DNA from: Polyangiaceae bacterium
GTDB lineage: Bacteria; Myxococcota_A; Polyangia; Polyangiales; Polyangiaceae
NCBI GenBank assembly: GCA_020633205.1
Contig: JACKEB010000016.1
Coordinates: forward strand, 186,001 to 250,000
Length of the DNA: 64,000 bases
Direction of reading: 5' to 3'
The position numbers and the translations under genes were made by a program. The notes under the pieces are model-generated. The model had not been told where the DNA came from, ran no database searches, and worked only from the letters and a program-made list of their open reading frames with translations. This document shows positions 60,838 through 64,000 of the stretch, piece by piece (the first letter of the stretch is position 1; each line of letters starts with the position of its first letter).

Positions 60838-61836
60838 TCAGTAAGGGATGGCGCCGGGAGCACCCACGCGATAGCGCATCAGGGTGGGGGTGTTCTTGGC
60901 GCTGAAGCCGGGGAAGGACCCGTTGGTGATGTAGATCTCCAGGAAATCGTCCCAGGTTCGACCAAAAGCCACCGACGTCGGGCCGTCCAGATCGCCGTCC
61001 GCCAGCAGTGTCTCCACCACTCCGTGCTTATCGATCTTCAAGACCGTGTCGAAGAAGCTCGCGCAGTAGAGGTTTCCAAAGAAGTCGAACGCCATGTCGT
61101 CACAACCGACCGCTGTGTCCGCGTAAACGCTCGGCTCACCGGAGGTGCCGTTGCGCAGGATCGGGAACTCGACGATCGTCGCCTTGTCCGTCGCCGCCAC
61201 GTAGAACGACTTCTTGAACTTCTGGATCCCGTTCGCTCCCGGGAAGCCCGCGCCCGCGACATTGCGCTCGATCAACGGGCTCTGAGCCCACACCTCGGCG
61301 GCGTTGCCCTCAGCCGCGCTGCTGTAAGGGTTGATCTCCCAGATGGTGGCGAGGTTCGAGTCAGCGACATAGAGTTTGCCCCCCGACAGGACGTTGCCGT
61401 TGGGAAACGAATCATCCGGAAGACGAACGACCTGAACCGGTGTGCCTCCACCGGGTGGCACACGCCAAACGCCACGATTCACCGGACCGCAAGCGCCCAC
61501 CGAGATGAACATGTTCCCGAATAGATCGAAGGTGATCGGCCCGGCGAGCGAGTAGAAACCACTACAGAACTCGAACTGAGTGCCGATCGGCAGCTGGGCA
61601 TACGTCGACTGCGTACCGTCCGCCGCGATCTTCCTCACCTCGCCGGACAGGGCGAGCACCACGTAGGCATTTCCCCATGGATCTAGATAGACGTCCTCCG
61701 GGCTCTCACCTGCGCTTTGGTCAAAGCTCGCGATGACTTCGGGTTCCGGGGGGGGAGAGTGCTTCGGCTTCGCAGAGGCGGGCGCCGCAAGCAGTGTCCC
61801 CATGAGTGCGATCAGACTGAGTTTTCCGAGCTTCAT
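60838..61836 (-). CDS. Secreted NHL/SMP-30-like beta-propeller
   Basis: 332 residues from the ATG at 61836; GGAGG is two bases ahead, a short spacing. The frame extends 27 codons upstream but the signal peptide starts here (MKLGKLSLIALMGTLLAAPASA, about 1-22). The mature part is made of repeats with ...DPWGNAYV..., ...DLFGNMFIS... and ...DFFGNLYCA..., the pattern of six-bladed NHL or SMP-30/gluconolactonase propellers. Two Cys are near the middle (EFCSGFYS and GACGPV). I see no catalytic metal site that proves lactonase activity, so an enzymatic or a binding role is possible. Confidence 0.85.
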   Translation of the reverse strand: MKLGKLSLIALMGTLLAAPASAKPKHSPPPEPEVIASFDQSAGESPEDVYLDPWGNAYVVLALSGEVRKIAADGTQSTYAQLPIGTQFEFCSGFYSLAGPITFDLFGNMFISVGACGPVNRGVWRVPPGGGTPVQVVRLPDDSFPNGNVLSGGKLYVADSNLATIWEINPYSSAAEGNAAEVWAQSPLIERNVAGAGFPGANGIQKFKKSFYVAATDKATIVEFPILRNGTSGEPSVYADTAVGCDDMAFDFFGNLYCASFFDTVLKIDKHGVVETLLADGDLDGPTSVAFGRTWDDFLEIYITNGSFPGFSAKNTPTLMRYRVGAPGAIPY

Positions 61837-61992
61837 CCATGACCTCCGTACTCCCCCGAGTGCTGAAAAGCCGAGAGTTTCGGCCCCTTGCGAAACAACG
61901 AACTCTGAAGCTAACATATCGTAGCTTCGTCGTCCGTGTAGGTATTCAGCACCGAAGCACGAAGTTTACGCGACCATTCAGTCAGCTTGATG

Positions 61993-62022
61993 GCTGTATG
62001 TTTCCACCTGGGAACATACAGC
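61993..62022. repeat. 13-bp inverted repeat, near-perfect
   Basis: GCTGTATGTTTCC (61993-62005) pairs with GGGAACATACAGC (62010-62022) around ACCT, with one T-G pair. It lies 20 bases after the metallophosphoesterase stop and upstream of the propeller gene. No T-tract follows on either strand, so it may be an operator or a Rho-type end structure. Confidence 0.8.
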
Positions 62023-62041
62023 ACCCGTTGATGGTAAAACG

Positions 62042-62671
62042 CTAGATCGTCAGCTGCTCGACGCTGATCCCTAGCGGCGTCGTCTCAATCACGGTGTAGG
62101 CGGAGTAACCACCGCCTGGCGCCTCGCCCACCGAGCCAACGTTGACGATACGCGTTTCGCCGACGGCCCAGTCGAAGGCGACGTGGCTCCCGCCACACAG
62201 AATGATGTCTGCTGGATCGTCGCCGATCAGCGCATTCATCTCGTCCTCGCTCAGCTCTGGGCTGAAGCTCTCGGTTGGGTCCATCGGAGAGCCGTGAACG
62301 ATCAGCATCTCGTCGCCGTTCTCGAGAGGCAACCGCGCGGTAACAGGCAGCTTGCCCAGGCGCATCACGATCAGCTCACCGAGCTGCTCATGGAGATCGA
62401 AGAGCTGGCTCAGGCGCGCCTCCTCGGCGGTGTCCTTGGGTTTGATGCGCTCCGGCTCGAGCTCTGCAATGGCGCGGTCCACCAAGCCCTGGGTCACCAG
62501 CGCTTGGTGCTCGATCAGGAGCTTCCACGTTTCGAGCGGCTTCGGCCCAGGGAACAGCAGATCCCCGCAGCAGATCAGCTTGTCCCAGGAGAACTGAGCC
62601 TGAGACGCCTCGATCACGTCCTTGAGCTCGTCAGCGTGGCCGTGGATGTCGGAGACACACAGAAAGCGCAT
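62042..62671 (-). CDS. Degenerate metallophosphoesterase (YfcE-like)
   Basis: 209 residues. The start MRFLCVSDIHGHADEL and CCGDLLFPGP match the first two metal motifs of the family. The third, normally GNHD or GNCD, reads TQGLVDRAI, losing the Asn. MLIVHGSPMDP keeps a His. The last, normally GHTH, reads GGSH. Metal binding is therefore probably weakened or altered, and the protein may be a non-enzymatic relative or use a different metal set. It is cytoplasmic by the lack of a signal. The gene downstream is the secreted propeller. Confidence 0.75.
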   Translation of the reverse strand: MRFLCVSDIHGHADELKDVIEASQAQFSWDKLICCGDLLFPGPKPLETWKLLIEHQALVTQGLVDRAIAELEPERIKPKDTAEEARLSQLFDLHEQLGELIVMRLGKLPVTARLPLENGDEMLIVHGSPMDPTESFSPELSEDEMNALIGDDPADIILCGGSHVAFDWAVGETRIVNVGSVGEAPGGGYSAYTVIETTPLGISVEQLTI

Positions 62672-62745
62672 GTCGCGTCGTCTGGCACCGCGGGGCGCTG
62701 GGCGCCACTAGATTCCAGCACGCCGCCGCCACATTCCCCACGGCG

Positions 62746-64000
62746 CTACGGGGTGAGGCCAATTTGGTAGCCACCGGCTGACCCAAGGGCAGCGAATGCT
62801 TGATCGCCGTCGATGGCCAGATCGTAGACGGTCCAGGGAAGCGCCTGGCGGCTGGAAAACCTGAGCGCCTGTGGGTCGCTGGCGTCAATCACGTCCACGC
62901 GCCGCTGGTCGGCGGCTACCACGATGCGAGCGCCGGGCAGCAGCTGAAGGCTCCTCGTGTAGTAGGACTGGGTGTTGGCGCCGACCGTCAAGTCGTTACG
63001 CATCAGTTTCCCTTCGGCAATTCCGCCCAGCACGGTGAGCTGACTCGGCAGGTGGTCGTTGCCATCGACCCACCAGCCCCGGACATCAGTGACAGCCAAG
63101 CCTTGACCAACGGCGACACCGTCGGGTCGCTCTCCATCATTGAGTAGCAGCTTCGCCTCGACGGTGAGCGTTTCCGCATCGAGGTGCGCGAGGTGGACGG
63201 TGTAGTGCAACCAGGTGCACGTTCCCCCGCCACCATCATTAGGCTCGAAATGGCTTCGCGATCCGTGGCGCTTGGCGCACTCGGGCGGATCTGAGACCGC
63301 TTCGCTCTGACGGCTGTACGACAGGAACAGCAACTTGCCGCTCGCTTCGTCGATGCCGAGCAGCGAGCCAGGCGCCGAGATGGAAGTAGCGCTGAGTGTG
63401 CTGGGGTCGCTGACGTCCACCACATCCAGGAAGAAGCGCGCCCGCGTCTCACCAACTGGCTCGAAATGACTCGCGTAGAAGCGCCCAGCGTAGGCTACGA
63501 GCGCCGTCTGTCCGAAGCTACCAGGCATCTCAAGCGTTTGCGTGCGGATATTGTCCGGCGCAGACAGGTCGACAACCTCGAGCTGCATACGGGAAGGATC
63601 TGCGGTTCTGCTACCTCGCGTTGCTTGGACGACGCCCAACGTCGACCCCAACTGGGCCACGCGCGCGCCGCTCGCCACGACCGCGTCGAGCCCGTAGCCA
63701 CCGCGGAAGTCAGTCTCCGATAGGCTCAACAGCTCTTGCGCCAATAGCTTCGGCGAGCGCTCGTCGCTCATATCCACCACGGCGATCCCTGGGTGGGAGG
63801 CGCCGCTCGCGTCGGCCTCGGCATACGCGAGGTAAGCGAGGCTTCCGTGAACGAACAGTTCGGGATAGCTGAACCCATAGCTACACGCAGCGTGGCTACC
63901 GCTCTCAATCCCAATGCTCCCCCCCGCGAAGGGATCGCTCACCTCACCTGGCGTGCTCGAGTCGAGCACGAACGACTTGGTCCTCGCGTTCCCACCAATG
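62746..64000 (-). CDS. Beta-propeller protein, N-terminus outside window
   Basis: The frame stays open to the window edge, so the start and any signal peptide are missing; about 418 residues are visible. The segment at the edge reads IGGNARTKSFVLDS. Repeats of the LVIVD type are clear: GIAVVDMSDERSPK, FLDVVDVSDPSTL and RVDVIDASDPQAL, each followed by a propeller strand. It should be a secreted or surface propeller, possibly anchored by the missing part. An internal cluster of Cys and His (PECAKRHGSRSH, TCTWLHYTVHLAH) could be structural. The function is unknown. Confidence 0.75.
   Translation of the reverse strand, partial: IGGNARTKSFVLDSSTPGEVSDPFAGGSIGIESGSHAACSYGFSYPELFVHGSLAYLAYAEADASGASHPGIAVVDMSDERSPKLLAQELLSLSETDFRGGYGLDAVVASGARVAQLGSTLGVVQATRGSRTADPSRMQLEVVDLSAPDNIRTQTLEMPGSFGQTALVAYAGRFYASHFEPVGETRARFFLDVVDVSDPSTLSATSISAPGSLLGIDEASGKLLFLSYSRQSEAVSDPPECAKRHGSRSHFEPNDGGGGTCTWLHYTVHLAHLDAETLTVEAKLLLNDGERPDGVAVGQGLAVTDVRGWWVDGNDHLPSQLTVLGGIAEGKLMRNDLTVGANTQSYYTRSLQLLPGARIVVAADQRRVDVIDASDPQALRFSSRQALPWTVYDLAIDGDQAFAALGSAGGYQIGLTP

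Overview
This window is GC-rich chromosomal DNA from a Gram-negative bacterium. The best guess is a member of the Myxococcota, probably the Polyangiales. The reasons are a complete diderm envelope toolkit (dcw peptidoglycan cluster, TamA/TamB pair, many lipoproteins), Cys-rich von Willebrand lipoproteins, lipoproteins with long Gly/Ala/Thr spacers, and a SpoVR/YeaH pair. This is inferred from gene content only; no rRNA or tRNA gene was found to test it. The DNA is densely coding, looks vertically inherited, and shows no insertion sequence, prophage, integrase or CRISPR array.

Layout. 1-1.4 kb: the end of an unrecognised gene facing a lipoprotein methyltransferase. 1.5-16 kb: one long minus-strand division and cell-wall operon, mraZ-rsmH-ftsL-ftsI-murE-murF-mraY-murD-ftsW-murG-murC-ftsQ. 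Most genes overlap by 1 or 4 bases. It starts from a TTGACA promoter with a three-repeat MraZ operator and lacks murB, ddl, ftsA and ftsZ. 16-20 kb: a possible small membrane protein, rsmE, an unknown anchored protein, an ApaH-like phosphatase and a lipoprotein. 20.6-27.6 kb: tamA (with a lipoprotein-type leader) and tamB. 27.7-35.3 kb: a methyltransferase, an M23 peptidase, an orphan OmpR-type regulator, a large VWA lipoprotein and uvrC. 35.4-44.2 kb: VanW-family protein, acidic lipoprotein, dual-specificity phosphatase, TetR regulator, Gly-rich lipoprotein, DUF882/M15-like protein, holB, thiE and an unknown secreted protein. 44.2-48 kb: a MarR-led operon for acyl-CoA metabolism (BKACE, enoyl-CoA hydratase, carboxyltransferase). 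48.2-52.7 kb: YeaH, SpoVR, a HEPN-like protein and a TPR lipoprotein, without PrkA. 53-58 kb: a four-helix-bundle protein, a YkgJ-type protein, hemB and glnE. 58.2-60.8 kb: a three-gene partner-switching module (PAS-PP2C phosphatase, HATPase kinase, STAS protein). 60.8-64 kb: secreted beta-propellers and a degenerate metallophosphoesterase.

How it fits together. Most of the window builds or monitors the envelope: septal peptidoglycan synthesis under MraZ control, outer-membrane assembly by TamAB, wall remodelling by M23, M15-like and VanW proteins, and surface lipoproteins. Housekeeping genes (uvrC, holB, hemB, thiE, glnE, rsmE) are interspersed.

The most unusual signal is not a gene. Three genes (the lipoprotein methyltransferase, the lipoprotein at 19.6 kb and holB) carry tandem repeats with an 18-base period that duplicate the last codons and the stop codon in frame. 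A seven-unit 18-base minisatellite lies ahead of yeaH. Other points of interest are a second MraZ-type repeat facing a small membrane ORF, a lipidated (TamL-like) TamA, a long palindrome next to the four-helix-bundle gene, and a scattered 11-mer, CTCACCCCCRA.
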